This document shows positions 24,073 through 33,997 of a stretch of 64,000 bases of DNA, piece by piece. This DNA is from Rikenellaceae bacterium (GTDB lineage: Bacteria > Bacteroidota > Bacteroidia > Bacteroidales > Rikenellaceae). The stretch's first letter is position 1; each line of letters begins with the position of its first letter. The notes beneath the pieces are model-generated. The model saw nothing but the letters and a program-made list of their open reading frames with translations, searched no databases and was not told where the DNA came from. The translations under genes were made by a program, and so were the position numbers. The stretch covers positions 1 to 64,000 of the forward strand of contig WRDF01000002.1 in assembly GCA_009783565.1 (NCBI GenBank), given 5' to 3'.

Positions 24073-25071
24073 ATGGATAAGTCACAATATAGAGACGTTT
24101 ATGTTTTTGTCGAGCAGCGCGGCGGGCGGATGCAGAGTGTGTCGTTGGAGTTGCTGGGGAAGGCTGCGGAGCTGGCGCGCGCGCTGGGCGAGCGGGTATG
24201 CGCGATGTTGCTGGGCGATGTGGTAGAGCATCTCGCGGCGGAGTGCGTGGCATATGGTGCGGACGTGGTTTTCGTGGCCGATGCGCCGCAGCTGCGCGAT
24301 TATATGACCGAGCCTTATACGCAGGTCGTGTGTCAAATTGCGCGCGAACATAAGCCGGGCATTATGCTTATAGGCGCAACGACGATAGGGCGCGACTTGG
24401 GCCCGAGAGTGTCGGCGCGGCTGGCGACGGGGCTTACGGCCGACTGTACGGCGCTCGACATCGCCGAAGGGGACGACGGCACGCTGCTTATGACGCGTCC
24501 GGCTTTTGGCGGCAACCTGATGGCGACGATCACGTGCCGTGACCACCGTCCTCAGATGTCTACGGTGCGTCCGGGTGTGATGCGCGCGGCCGAGCGCGAC
24601 GATAGTCGCAAAGGTGAAATCGTACGCGTAACACCGTTGTTCGATGAGTCGAAATTTCGCGTGAGGCTGCTCGAAACGGTGAGCGAGGAGCGCGAGACGG
24701 TCGATATAACGCAGGCCGGCGTGCTGGTATCGGGTGGACGCGGAGTGGGCACGTCAGGCGGTTTCGAGAAGTTGCGGGAGCTTGCCAAGGTGCTCGGCGG
24801 CGAGATATCGTCGTCGCGTGCGATGGTCGATGCGGGCGTGATGTCTCATGACCGACAGGTCGGGCAAACGGGCAAAACGGTGCGGCCGGACGTTTATTTC
24901 GCGCTCGGAATTTCGGGAGCGATACAACATCTTGCAGGGATGGAGGAATCGGATTTTATCGTTGCGGTCAATAAGGATAAATTTGCACCGATCTTTCAGG
25001 TGGCGGACGTGGGCATTGTCGGCGACGTGAACAAGATCGTACCGCTGTTAGTCGAAAGGTTGAAGAAATAA
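24073..25071 (+). CDS. etfA: Electron transfer flavoprotein, alpha subunit
   Basis: FAD-binding large subunit of EtfAB, 332 residues. The C-terminal FAD domain carries SGGRGVGTSGGFEKLRELA, SSRAMVDAG, QVGQTGKTVRPD and FALGISGAIQHLAGM, followed by the conserved NKDKFAPIFQVADVGIVGD. The N-terminal half (ALGERVCAMLLGD, GATTIGRDLGPRVSARLATG) matches the alpha/beta domain of the family. It lies 5 bases after etfB and 14 before the thiolase gene, so the group is one transcript. Confidence 0.95.
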   Translation: MDKSQYRDVYVFVEQRGGRMQSVSLELLGKAAELARALGERVCAMLLGDVVEHLAAECVAYGADVVFVADAPQLRDYMTEPYTQVVCQIAREHKPGIMLIGATTIGRDLGPRVSARLATGLTADCTALDIAEGDDGTLLMTRPAFGGNLMATITCRDHRPQMSTVRPGVMRAAERDDSRKGEIVRVTPLFDESKFRVRLLETVSEERETVDITQAGVLVSGGRGVGTSGGFEKLRELAKVLGGEISSSRAMVDAGVMSHDRQVGQTGKTVRPDVYFALGISGAIQHLAGMEESDFIVAVNKDKFAPIFQVADVGIVGDVNKIVPLLVERLKK

Positions 25072-25085
25072 AAACCAAAAATATC

Positions 25086-26291
25086 ATGAGCAAAGTGTAT
25101 ATCGTCGCCGCGCGCAGAACGGCGATCGGGAAATTCTTGGGGTCGCTTGCGAGCGTGTCGGCGGCCGACATGGCCGCGACGGTAATAAAAGATATTCTGG
25201 CCGGAACGGAGATCGACCCCGCGCGGTTGGATGAGGTGGTGGTCGGAAATATTCTGTCGGCAGGTTTGGGGCAGGGCGTCGCGCGTCAGGCGGCTATTAA
25301 AGGCGGCGTACCACAGGAAGTGCCGGCTTATGGGCTGAACATGATCTGCGGTAGCGGCATGAAGTCGGTGATCAATGCCTATACGGCGATCCGTGCGGGC
25401 GAGGCGCAGCTGGTGCTTGCAGGTGGGACGGAATCGATGTCGCAGGCGGCGTTCGTAATGCCCGGAGCGGTGCGCATGGGACACAAAATGGGCAACATGG
25501 CGCTTTTGGACACGATGGTGAACGACGGGCTGACCGACGCTTTCAGCGGCATGCACATGGGTATCACGGCTGAGAATGTGGCTGAAAAATACGGCATCAC
25601 GCGCCGCGAGCAGGACGAATTTGCCGCCGAATCACAGCGCCGCGCCGCTGCGGCGATCGATGCGGGGCGTTTCCGCGATGAGATAGTTCCGGTCGAGATC
25701 GTGAGCCGCAAGGAAACGGTGCGTTTCGACACGGACGAGTTCCCGAACCGCGCGACGAACGTGGATAAGCTGGGCGAGCTGAGACCTGCGTTCAAGAAGG
25801 ACGGCACGGTGACGGCGGGCAACGCTTCGGGGATTAACGACGGGGCGGCGTTCGTGCTCGTGGCGGGCGAGGCGGCGGTTGCCGGATTTGGCCTGACGCC
25901 TTTGGCGGAGATAATCGCTGTTGGGCAGGGCGGCGTCGATCCGGCGGTGATGGGCATGGGGCCTGTGCCGGCAATAGCACAGGCTTTATCGCGCGCGGGA
26001 TATTCGCTTGCGGATATGGAAGCTATCGAGTTAAACGAGGCGTTTGCAGCTCAGTCTCTGGGAGTTATACGTCAGCTGGCGGCCGATCACGGCGTTGCGG
26101 AAGAATGGTTGCGTGAGCACGCGAATGTGAACGGGGGCGCGCTGGCGCTCGGTCATCCTATCGGCGCTTCGGGCAATCGGATCATAGTTTCGCTTGTCTG
26201 GGATATGCTGCACACGGGTAAGCGGCTCGGACTGGCGTCACTGTGCATCGGCGGCGGCATGGGCACGGCGGTTATACTGAAACGCCCGTAA
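25086..26291 (+). CDS. thl: Acetyl-CoA acetyltransferase (thiolase)
   Basis: Cleaves acetoacetyl-CoA with CoA to two acetyl-CoA, closing the lysine pathway; it can also run in the condensing direction. The 401-residue protein has the nucleophile Cys88 in MICGSGMKSV, NEAFAAQ, His in LGHPIGASGNRI and the second active-site Cys in LCIGGGMGTAV. The N terminus VYIVAARRTAIGKFLGSLA is typical. One acetyl-CoA is reused by Kce and the rest can give ATP through acetate formation; those genes are not in the window. cutC follows after 15 bases. Confidence 0.95.
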   Translation: MSKVYIVAARRTAIGKFLGSLASVSAADMAATVIKDILAGTEIDPARLDEVVVGNILSAGLGQGVARQAAIKGGVPQEVPAYGLNMICGSGMKSVINAYTAIRAGEAQLVLAGGTESMSQAAFVMPGAVRMGHKMGNMALLDTMVNDGLTDAFSGMHMGITAENVAEKYGITRREQDEFAAESQRRAAAAIDAGRFRDEIVPVEIVSRKETVRFDTDEFPNRATNVDKLGELRPAFKKDGTVTAGNASGINDGAAFVLVAGEAAVAGFGLTPLAEIIAVGQGGVDPAVMGMGPVPAIAQALSRAGYSLADMEAIELNEAFAAQSLGVIRQLAADHGVAEEWLREHANVNGGALALGHPIGASGNRIIVSLVWDMLHTGKRLGLASLCIGGGMGTAVILKRP

Positions 26292-26306
26292 AAATACGTT
26301 ATTAAG

Positions 26307-27044
26307 ATGGTGAAAGTCGAAGTTTGTGCGGAGTCGGTGCACTCGGCCGTAACGGCGCAGCAGGGCGGAGCATGGCGCGTGGAATTGTGCGACAATCTGG
26401 CAGAGGGTGGCACTACGCCGTCTTACGGTACTATTATAGAGGCGCGTAAGCTATTGAGTATCAAGCTGTATCCGATAGTCAGGCCGCGTGGCGGAGATTT
26501 TCTTTACACCGATGTCGAATACGAGATCATGCGCCGCGATGTCGCGTTCTGCGGCGAGCAAAGATGCGACGGCGTGGTCATCGGGATACTCACGGCTGAC
26601 GGGCGGGTAGACGTACAACGAACCCGCGAATTGGTCGAACTTGCGCATGGCTATGGCATGGGCATGACGTTCCACAGGGCGTTCGATGTGTGCCGTGACC
26701 GACGCGAGGCACTCGAAATGATAATCGAAACAGGATGCGAGCGCATACTTACATCGGGCGGCGAAGCGACCGCGCCTGAGGGCATAGAAGAGCTGCGCAG
26801 GTGTGTCGAGCAGGCCGCCGGACGCATCTCGATAATGCCCGGTTCGGGTGTTACGCCCGAAAATGCGGCACGGATCGTCGAGCGCACCGGATGCAGCGAG
26901 ATACACGGCACATTCCGCAGCCGTTATCCGAGCCGTATGGATTTTCCCGCGCCCGCATGGGCCGACCACGATGTCTGGCATGCCGACCCTGAGAAAGTGC
27001 GTGCGGTCGCACACGCGTGTGATTTCCAGCCTGCCGGAGAATAA
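26307..27044 (+). CDS. cutC: CutC family protein
   Basis: A 245-residue TIM-barrel protein of the CutC family, historically linked with copper homeostasis, though its biochemical role is uncertain. Family segments are VEVCAESVHSAV near the N terminus, GGTTPSYGTI, MVRPRGGDF-like IVRPRGGDFLYTDVE, GMTFHRAFDVCRD, ILTSGGEATAPEG, IMPGSGVTPENA and EIHGTFRS. The last ten residues (HACDFQPAGE) are encoded by a CACGCG/CCTGCCGG box, so the native end has been replaced. It lies close behind the thiolase gene but probably has no role in lysine fermentation. Confidence 0.92.
   Translation: MVKVEVCAESVHSAVTAQQGGAWRVELCDNLAEGGTTPSYGTIIEARKLLSIKLYPIVRPRGGDFLYTDVEYEIMRRDVAFCGEQRCDGVVIGILTADGRVDVQRTRELVELAHGYGMGMTFHRAFDVCRDRREALEMIIETGCERILTSGGEATAPEGIEELRRCVEQAAGRISIMPGSGVTPENAARIVERTGCSEIHGTFRSRYPSRMDFPAPAWADHDVWHADPEKVRAVAHACDFQPAGE
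27010..27037 (+). repeat. CACGCG/CCTGCCGG box inside the 3' end of cutC
   Basis: CACACGCGTGTGATTTCCAG then CCTGCCGG. It is read in frame as the C terminus of CutC and is followed by a GTCACTGC module. Confidence 0.9.
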
Positions 27045-27046
27045 TT

Positions 27047-27108
27047 GTCACTGCGGACTCGATCCGCAGTCTAAATCGCACGAGATTGCGGGTCAAGCCC
27101 GCAATGAC
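27047..27108. repeat. GTCATTGC-type inverted module
   Basis: GTCACTGCGGACTCGATCCG then GCAGTC on the left and GATTGCGGGTCAAGCCCGCA then ATGAC on the right. Each half folds on itself, and the outer ends also pair. It has the same box-then-module order as at 1790-1886. Confidence 0.82.
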
Positions 27109-27147
27109 AAAATATGTAAGAACAGACCCAAAAACCAAACCAAAAAT

Positions 27148-29793
27148 ATGAGAACCATACTGTTACTGATCCTGCCGATTATTTTTTTGATATTTATAGT
27201 GCTTGCGTTCCTTGCGTGTGGCGACGGTGGCGAGCGGCACTTTATCACCGACAAGGCCTACCGTGCGCAGGTGCATGAAGATTTTCAGGCTCGCAAAGAG
27301 CTTGCGAAAGGTCGCGAGGCCGAGCTTTTCGCAGTGTTCGAGCGTGAAGACCTGACGCTGGCGCAACGGGAGGCGTTGGAATTTCTGTATGCCTATATGC
27401 CGCTGTGTGACTTGTCGGAATACGGCGGCGATTATTTTCTGCGTCAGGTAGACGGTGCGTTCCGTGCGCGAGAGACGTTCCATTGGGGTAAGACAGTGCC
27501 GGAGGAGATTTTCCGCCATTTCGTGCTCGTTCACCGCACGAATAACGAGTATATGGACGATGCGCGTGATGTGTTTTTCGAGGAACTTCGCGATAGAGTT
27601 AAAGACTTGTCGATGTATGACGCAGCATTGGAAGTGAATCACTGGTGTCACGAAAAAGTTACGTATCGCGCAACGGACGGGCGCACGAGCGCGCCGCTGG
27701 CGGTAGTGCGGACGTCATGGGGACGCTGCGGCGAGCAGTCGGTGTTCACGACGACGGCAATGAGAGCTGTGGGCATTCCGGCGCGGCAGACCTACGTGCC
27801 GCGATGGTCGCACACCGACAGCAACCATGCATGGGTCGAGGTGTGGATCGATGGGCAGTGGTACTATCTGGGGGCGTGCGAACCCGAACCGGAACTTAAC
27901 GTGGGATGGTTCGACGGTCCGGTGCAGCGTGCCATGATGACCCATACGACGGTCTACGGGCGCTATCACGGGCCGGAGGAGCAGAGCGTCACCACGTCGC
28001 TCTACTCGATAATAAATACACTGCCGGTGTACGCGAAAGTGCGCAGGGCGGAGGTGCGCGTGGTGGATGAAGCGGGTGCGCCGGTCGAAGACGCGCGCGT
28101 GCAGTTCAAGGTTTATAATTGGGGTGACCTGCATCCTATCGTTACGCTGCGCACGGATACCGACGGGCGCGCATCGACGGGTACGGGTTACGGCGACCTG
28201 ATGGTGTGGGCAGACAAGGGTGATCGCTATGGTTATGTGAAATCGGGGCCTGAGGATCAGTTGGTTACGTTGGTTTTGAGCAGACAGCCGGGCGAGGTAT
28301 ATGGCAGCAATTTCGTGATGTCGCCTCCGGCCGAGCAGCCGTTCAACGAACTTCCGGCAGAGAAAATTGCGGCGAATGCGGTGAGGCTGGCTCATAATGA
28401 TTCTGTCCGCAACGCATATATGGCGACGTTCGCCGACGAGGCTTATGCGCATCGCGTGGCGGCACAGGCGGGATTGGACGCAGGACAGACGTGGCATTAT
28501 CTGCACACGGCGCAGGGCAACTGGCAAGAGATAGAGCGGTTTATCCGCGATCGGGGTGCGGATGCGTTCACGCTGCTCTCGACGCTCACCGAGAAAGACA
28601 TTCGCGATACGTCGGCCGAGACGCTCGAAAGCCATATTCGGCGATACGCCGGGCGTCGCTTGTCGAATGAGCAGTTGCGGTATATTTTCTCGCCGCGCAT
28701 CGGCACGGAACTGATCACTCCGGCGTGGGCGTTCTTCGCCGACGGCGAGCCGCAGCCCACGACAGGAGCAGAGGCCGCCGAATATGTCGCGCGTCGTATC
28801 ACCGTTTCCGATGTCGACAACTTTTACAACACCCGTCTCACGCCGATGGGTGTGCACACGCTTGCAGTGTCCGACCGTCCGTCGCGCGACATATATTTCG
28901 TGGCGATGTGCCGCACGTTGGGCATCGAGGCGCGTCTCGACCCTGCGACACGCACGCCGCAATATCGCAATGGTGCGCAGTGGGTGAACGTCGATTTCGG
29001 TGCAGAGACGAGCAGTGTCGTGCCGCCGCGCGGACGGATCGTACTCAGAAGCTATCCGGATAACATCATCACGCCGGGCTATGGCAACCATTTTGCAATA
29101 GCGGTGTTCCGCGACGGTGATTTCCATACTCTTGGGCTTGGCAGCGAATTCGAAGGTAGCGGCGGTGGTTTCCCCGCTACGATACCGCTCGAAGAGGGTT
29201 ATTATCGCCTGTTGGTGGCGAGCCGCGCCAACGACGGTTCGGCGACGATCGATGCACGATATTTCAATATCGCGGGTGGCGACACGCACACGATGACCGT
29301 GAAATTGCCTGAGGTCGAGGGAAAACTCTTCGTCAAGGGCGTGGTGGATATGAATTCGATTATTTTCACCGATGATGGTCAAAAAACGACGCTCAAACAA
29401 CTCGGACGTGGACGTGGGGTGGTACTTATTTTCGCCGACCCCGATAAAGAACCCACAAAACATATTCTGCAAGAGATGCCGCGCCACCGCGAGGCATTGG
29501 AGGAATGGGGCGGGGCTGTGGTCTTCATGGTGCCGGACGACAAGCGCAGCGAGGCGTTCGATGCGCGTCTGTTCGGCGGACTGCCTGCACAGACGGTATG
29601 GGCGACCGATGAGGGGCGCGAACTTCTCGACCAGACCGCCGCCGCGATCCGCACGACGTTCCGGAACAACTTCCCGTTGGTAGCGTATCTCACCAGCAAT
29701 GGCGGCGTAATTTACTCGTCGGAAGGTTATCGTCTCGGTATCGTCGAAGACGTGGTGAGGACGATCCGCCTCGAAGAGCAGACGATGAGATAG
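27148..29793 (+). CDS. Transglutaminase-like lipoprotein with C-terminal thioredoxin-like region
   Basis: An 881-residue exported protein. The N terminus is hydrophobic (residues 3-23) and ends in FLAC, so Cys24 is a likely lipidation site. A transglutaminase-like domain follows, with Cys194 in SWGRCGEQ and His227 in SNHAWVEVW. The usual third residue, Asp, is not obvious, because the segment reads YLGACEPEPELN. Next comes a beta-sandwich repeat region (VRVVDEAGAPVEDARVQFKV). The last 140 residues (RGVVLIFADPDKEPT to IRLEEQ) look like a thioredoxin/TlpA fold without a CxxC motif. The start at 27148 was chosen by the signal sequence. It may process peptides or proteins outside the cell, but the substrate is unknown. 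Confidence 0.8.
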   Translation: MRTILLLILPIIFLIFIVLAFLACGDGGERHFITDKAYRAQVHEDFQARKELAKGREAELFAVFEREDLTLAQREALEFLYAYMPLCDLSEYGGDYFLRQVDGAFRARETFHWGKTVPEEIFRHFVLVHRTNNEYMDDARDVFFEELRDRVKDLSMYDAALEVNHWCHEKVTYRATDGRTSAPLAVVRTSWGRCGEQSVFTTTAMRAVGIPARQTYVPRWSHTDSNHAWVEVWIDGQWYYLGACEPEPELNVGWFDGPVQRAMMTHTTVYGRYHGPEEQSVTTSLYSIINTLPVYAKVRRAEVRVVDEAGAPVEDARVQFKVYNWGDLHPIVTLRTDTDGRASTGTGYGDLMVWADKGDRYGYVKSGPEDQLVTLVLSRQPGEVYGSNFVMSPPAEQPFNELPAEKIAANAVRLAHNDSVRNAYMATFADEAYAHRVAAQAGLDAGQTWHYLHTAQGNWQEIERFIRDRGADAFTLLSTLTEKDIRDTSAETLESHIRRYAGRRLSNEQLRYIFSPRIGTELITPAWAFFADGEPQPTTGAEAAEYVARRITVSDVDNFYNTRLTPMGVHTLAVSDRPSRDIYFVAMCRTLGIEARLDPATRTPQYRNGAQWVNVDFGAETSSVVPPRGRIVLRSYPDNIITPGYGNHFAIAVFRDGDFHTLGLGSEFEGSGGGFPATIPLEEGYYRLLVASRANDGSATIDARYFNIAGGDTHTMTVKLPEVEGKLFVKGVVDMNSIIFTDDGQKTTLKQLGRGRGVVLIFADPDKEPTKHILQEMPRHREALEEWGGAVVFMVPDDKRSEAFDARLFGGLPAQTVWATDEGRELLDQTAAAIRTTFRNNFPLVAYLTSNGGVIYSSEGYRLGIVEDVVRTIRLEEQTMR

Positions 29794-30028
29794 GGGTCGT
29801 TCATACTGATTTTATCATCCGTCTTCGGCGGCTTTATGCACGTGTTTCTGCGTTGCTTGCCCTCGAACTTTTTTAGGAGCGAGGGCGATCCGAGTTTGCT
29901 CGAAGATTGCCGAGCGACGACAGAAAGAAGACGAAGTCAAATACACTCGGTATTCCTTCGGGCAAGTGCCTTGAAAACGCGCAAAATCCGACAAGAAGCC
30001 AAATGATAAAATTGATGTGAGCGACCCC
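29793..30028. mobile_element. Fold-back (MITE-like) element B
   Basis: Left arm GGGGTCGTTCATACTGATTT then TATCAT (29793-29818) pairs with the right end ATGATAAAATTGATGTGAGC then GACCCC (30003-30028) in 21 of 26 positions. The interior is shared with elements A and C. It begins on the last base of the TAG stop of the preceding gene and fills most of the 291-base gap to the next gene. There is no open frame of note. Confidence 0.8.
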
Positions 30029-30084
30029 CTGATTCGGCACGGCGATTGTATTATATGTTTTTGAAACCAAAAATATATAATACG

Positions 30085-30333
30085 ATGGAAGCGAACGACG
30101 GAAAATTCAAAGGGAAAATGGACGGTCTCGCAGAAAAGGCCGGTCAGTATGCCGATAAGGTCGGCGGATATGCCGACAAACTGCACGATAAGATGGGCGC
30201 AAAAGCCGGTGCGGCGAAGAGTAATGTCGCCGGTTCGGTAGCCACGCTCGCGGATGAGATTTCGCGTGGTGCGAAAAAGGTTTCGGCAGCCGCTCAAAAG
30301 ATGACGAATAAAAATACGGCGCCGAAGAAGTAA
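30085..30333 (+). CDS. Small helical LEA-like protein, unknown function
   Basis: An 82-residue hydrophilic, Lys/Ala/Gly-rich protein with a repeating pattern: AEKAGQYADKVGGYADKLHDKMGAKAGAAK. The spacing of charged and Ala residues in steps of about 11 is like group-3 LEA or apolipoprotein-type amphipathic helices. It has no signal peptide. I infer a stress-protective or membrane-surface role, without proof. The ATG at 30085 was preferred to an upstream in-frame start, since the extra residues read through AT-rich leader sequence. Confidence 0.65.
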   Translation: MEANDGKFKGKMDGLAEKAGQYADKVGGYADKLHDKMGAKAGAAKSNVAGSVATLADEISRGAKKVSAAAQKMTNKNTAPKK

Positions 30334-30360
30334 GGCCGAAGCGGGTAGCGTAAAACAAAT

Positions 30361-30463
30361 GTCATCCCGAACGCCAAAGGCGGAGGGTTCTATCGTTAGT
30401 TTATAAATTCAAAAGACAGACTATCGATAGATTCCTCCGTTCTTTCAGAACATTCGGAATGAT
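30361..30463. repeat. Imperfect inverted repeat, GTCATCCCGAAC type
   Basis: The left side GTCATCCCGAACGCC with CGGAGGGTTCTATCG is partly complementary to the right side CGATAGATTCCTCCG with CATTCGGAATGAT. The middle is AT-rich. It lies between the LEA-like gene and ligA and may act as a terminator. Confidence 0.65.
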
Positions 30464-30470
30464 AAAATAA

Positions 30471-32561
<2,091 letters not shown>

Positions 32562-32583
32562 CACACGCGGCCTCCAAACCGAA

Positions 32584-32651
32584 GATTGCGGATCAAGCCC
32601 GCAATGACAAAAAACAGTAAACACACGCGTGTGTCACACGCGTGTGTTTAC
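32584..32651. terminator. Repeat module and 35-base palindrome between convergent genes
   Basis: GATTGCGGATCAAGCCCGCA then ATGAC (32584-32608) is half of a GTCATTGC module. After it, GTAAACACACGCGTGTG and CACACGCGTGTGTTTAC (32617-32651) form a perfect 17-base inverted repeat around one T. It contains two CACGCGTG cores, and the left one supplies the last codons and stop of the - strand CNNM gene. Confidence 0.82.
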
Positions 32652-33896
32652 TTTCACAAGGTCGAGTCGCGAACTATTGACCTTCAACGCCGTTATCTGC
32701 ATGTCGCCTATGCGCATTTCGTCGCCCTGAGCGGGTATGCCCTCGTGGTAGAAAATGACGTATCCGGCGAGGGTGTCATAATCGTCCGATTCGGGGATTG
32801 CGAGGTCGTATTTTTCGTTGAGGTATTCGACTTCGAGCCTTCCCGAAAAGATGTAAGCGCCGTCGTCGAGTGACTTTTCGACCAACCGCGTGAGGTCGTG
32901 TTCATCCTCAATCTCGCCGAATATCTCTTCCAGTGCATCTTCCAGCGAAACGATCCCCGCCGTGCCTCCGAACTCATCGATGACGACGGCTATGGTTCGG
33001 TTGCGGCGGATGAACATTTTCATAAGTTCCTGCGCGGGGTAGCTCTCCGGAATATAATCAACCTCGCGCATCGCCTCGCGCACCGTTGCAGGTTGCGTGA
33101 AAAGAGCTTTGGTATTGACATAGCCCACAATGTTGTCGATAGTCCCCTCGTAGACGAAGATGCGCGAATAGCCCGAACGCACGAACCGTTCGGTCAGATG
33201 TTCGATCGTGTCGTCGGTAGCTACCGCCTCAACATCCACGCGCGGCACCATGCAGTCGCGCACGCGCAGGTCGGAAAAGTCCATCGCGTTGCGGAACAGC
33301 CGTATTTCGCTCTCCGTTTTCTCCTTTTCGTTTTCCACCGCCTCATCCACCAGATGTTCCAACTCCGAGCGGTCGAAATACCGGATACTGTGTTCCGGCT
33401 TTATTTTCAATCCGAAAAGCCGCAACAGCAACACCGAAAGCCACGTCGAGAATTTCGCCGCAGGCCACAATATGATATACAGTATAAAAAGCGGAACTGC
33501 GAACAGACGCAGAAAGAACGCAGGATTCACCCTAACCAGCGTCTTCGGGATATAATCGCCGAAAAGGATGAGAATAATCGTCGAGATGGCGGTTTCGAGC
33601 AGAATGCTCCATCCGCCGCTCGGATGATGCACGCCTGCCGCACTGAGCGCTACGTTCAGCAGCAGCGTCATGTTGAGTGAAAATACGACGAGCGTTGCAC
33701 TGTTACCGGTCAGAATAGTAGTGATGTACTGACCCGGATTGTGCATGAAGACGTTTATGATCCGCGAGAACGTGCCGCTTTTCTTCTTCTCGATTTCGAG
33801 TTTCAGCCTGTTTGCCGACGTGAACGCGATCTCCATCCCGGAGAAAAATGCCGAGAGAAGCAAAGAAGTCGTTATGATTATCGCTATCGAGACCAT
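32634..33896 (-). CDS. CNNM/CorC-type transporter-associated CBS protein
   Basis: A 420-residue inner-membrane protein of the hemolysin C/CNNM family, thought to export divalent cations such as Mg2+ or Co2+. The N terminus (to about 190) is a DUF21 membrane domain with SAFFSGMEIAFTSANRLKLE and GDYIPKTLVRVNP. Two CBS domains follow (VRDCMVPRVDVEAV; IDEFGGTAGIVSLEDALEEIFGEIEDEHD), then a CorC_HlyC domain. ATG at 33896 was chosen because an upstream GTG would add a basic stretch before the first helix. The terminal residues VNTRV are encoded by the palindrome at 32617-32651. It is last in an operon with lptC and coaX. Confidence 0.92.
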   Translation of the reverse strand: MVSIAIIITTSLLLSAFFSGMEIAFTSANRLKLEIEKKKSGTFSRIINVFMHNPGQYITTILTGNSATLVVFSLNMTLLLNVALSAAGVHHPSGGWSILLETAISTIILILFGDYIPKTLVRVNPAFFLRLFAVPLFILYIILWPAAKFSTWLSVLLLRLFGLKIKPEHSIRYFDRSELEHLVDEAVENEKEKTESEIRLFRNAMDFSDLRVRDCMVPRVDVEAVATDDTIEHLTERFVRSGYSRIFVYEGTIDNIVGYVNTKALFTQPATVREAMREVDYIPESYPAQELMKMFIRRNRTIAVVIDEFGGTAGIVSLEDALEEIFGEIEDEHDLTRLVEKSLDDGAYIFSGRLEVEYLNEKYDLAIPESDDYDTLAGYVIFYHEGIPAQGDEMRIGDMQITALKVNSSRLDLVKVNTRV

Positions 33897-33937
33897 TACC
33901 TGCTCTTTATACTTTCGGGGTCGCTGCGGTGACACCG

Positions 33938-33968
33938 CACGCGCGCGTGTTTAATTATAGCCTGCCGG
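33938..33968 (+). repeat. CACGCG/CCTGCCGG box between lptC and CNNM genes
   Basis: CACGCGCGCGTGTTTAATTA then TAGCCTGCCGG, followed by a short GTCATTGC remnant from 33975. Its orientation is opposite to that of the genes on both sides. Confidence 0.85.
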
Positions 33969-33997
33969 ATGACTGTCATTGCAAGCTTGACCGGTAT

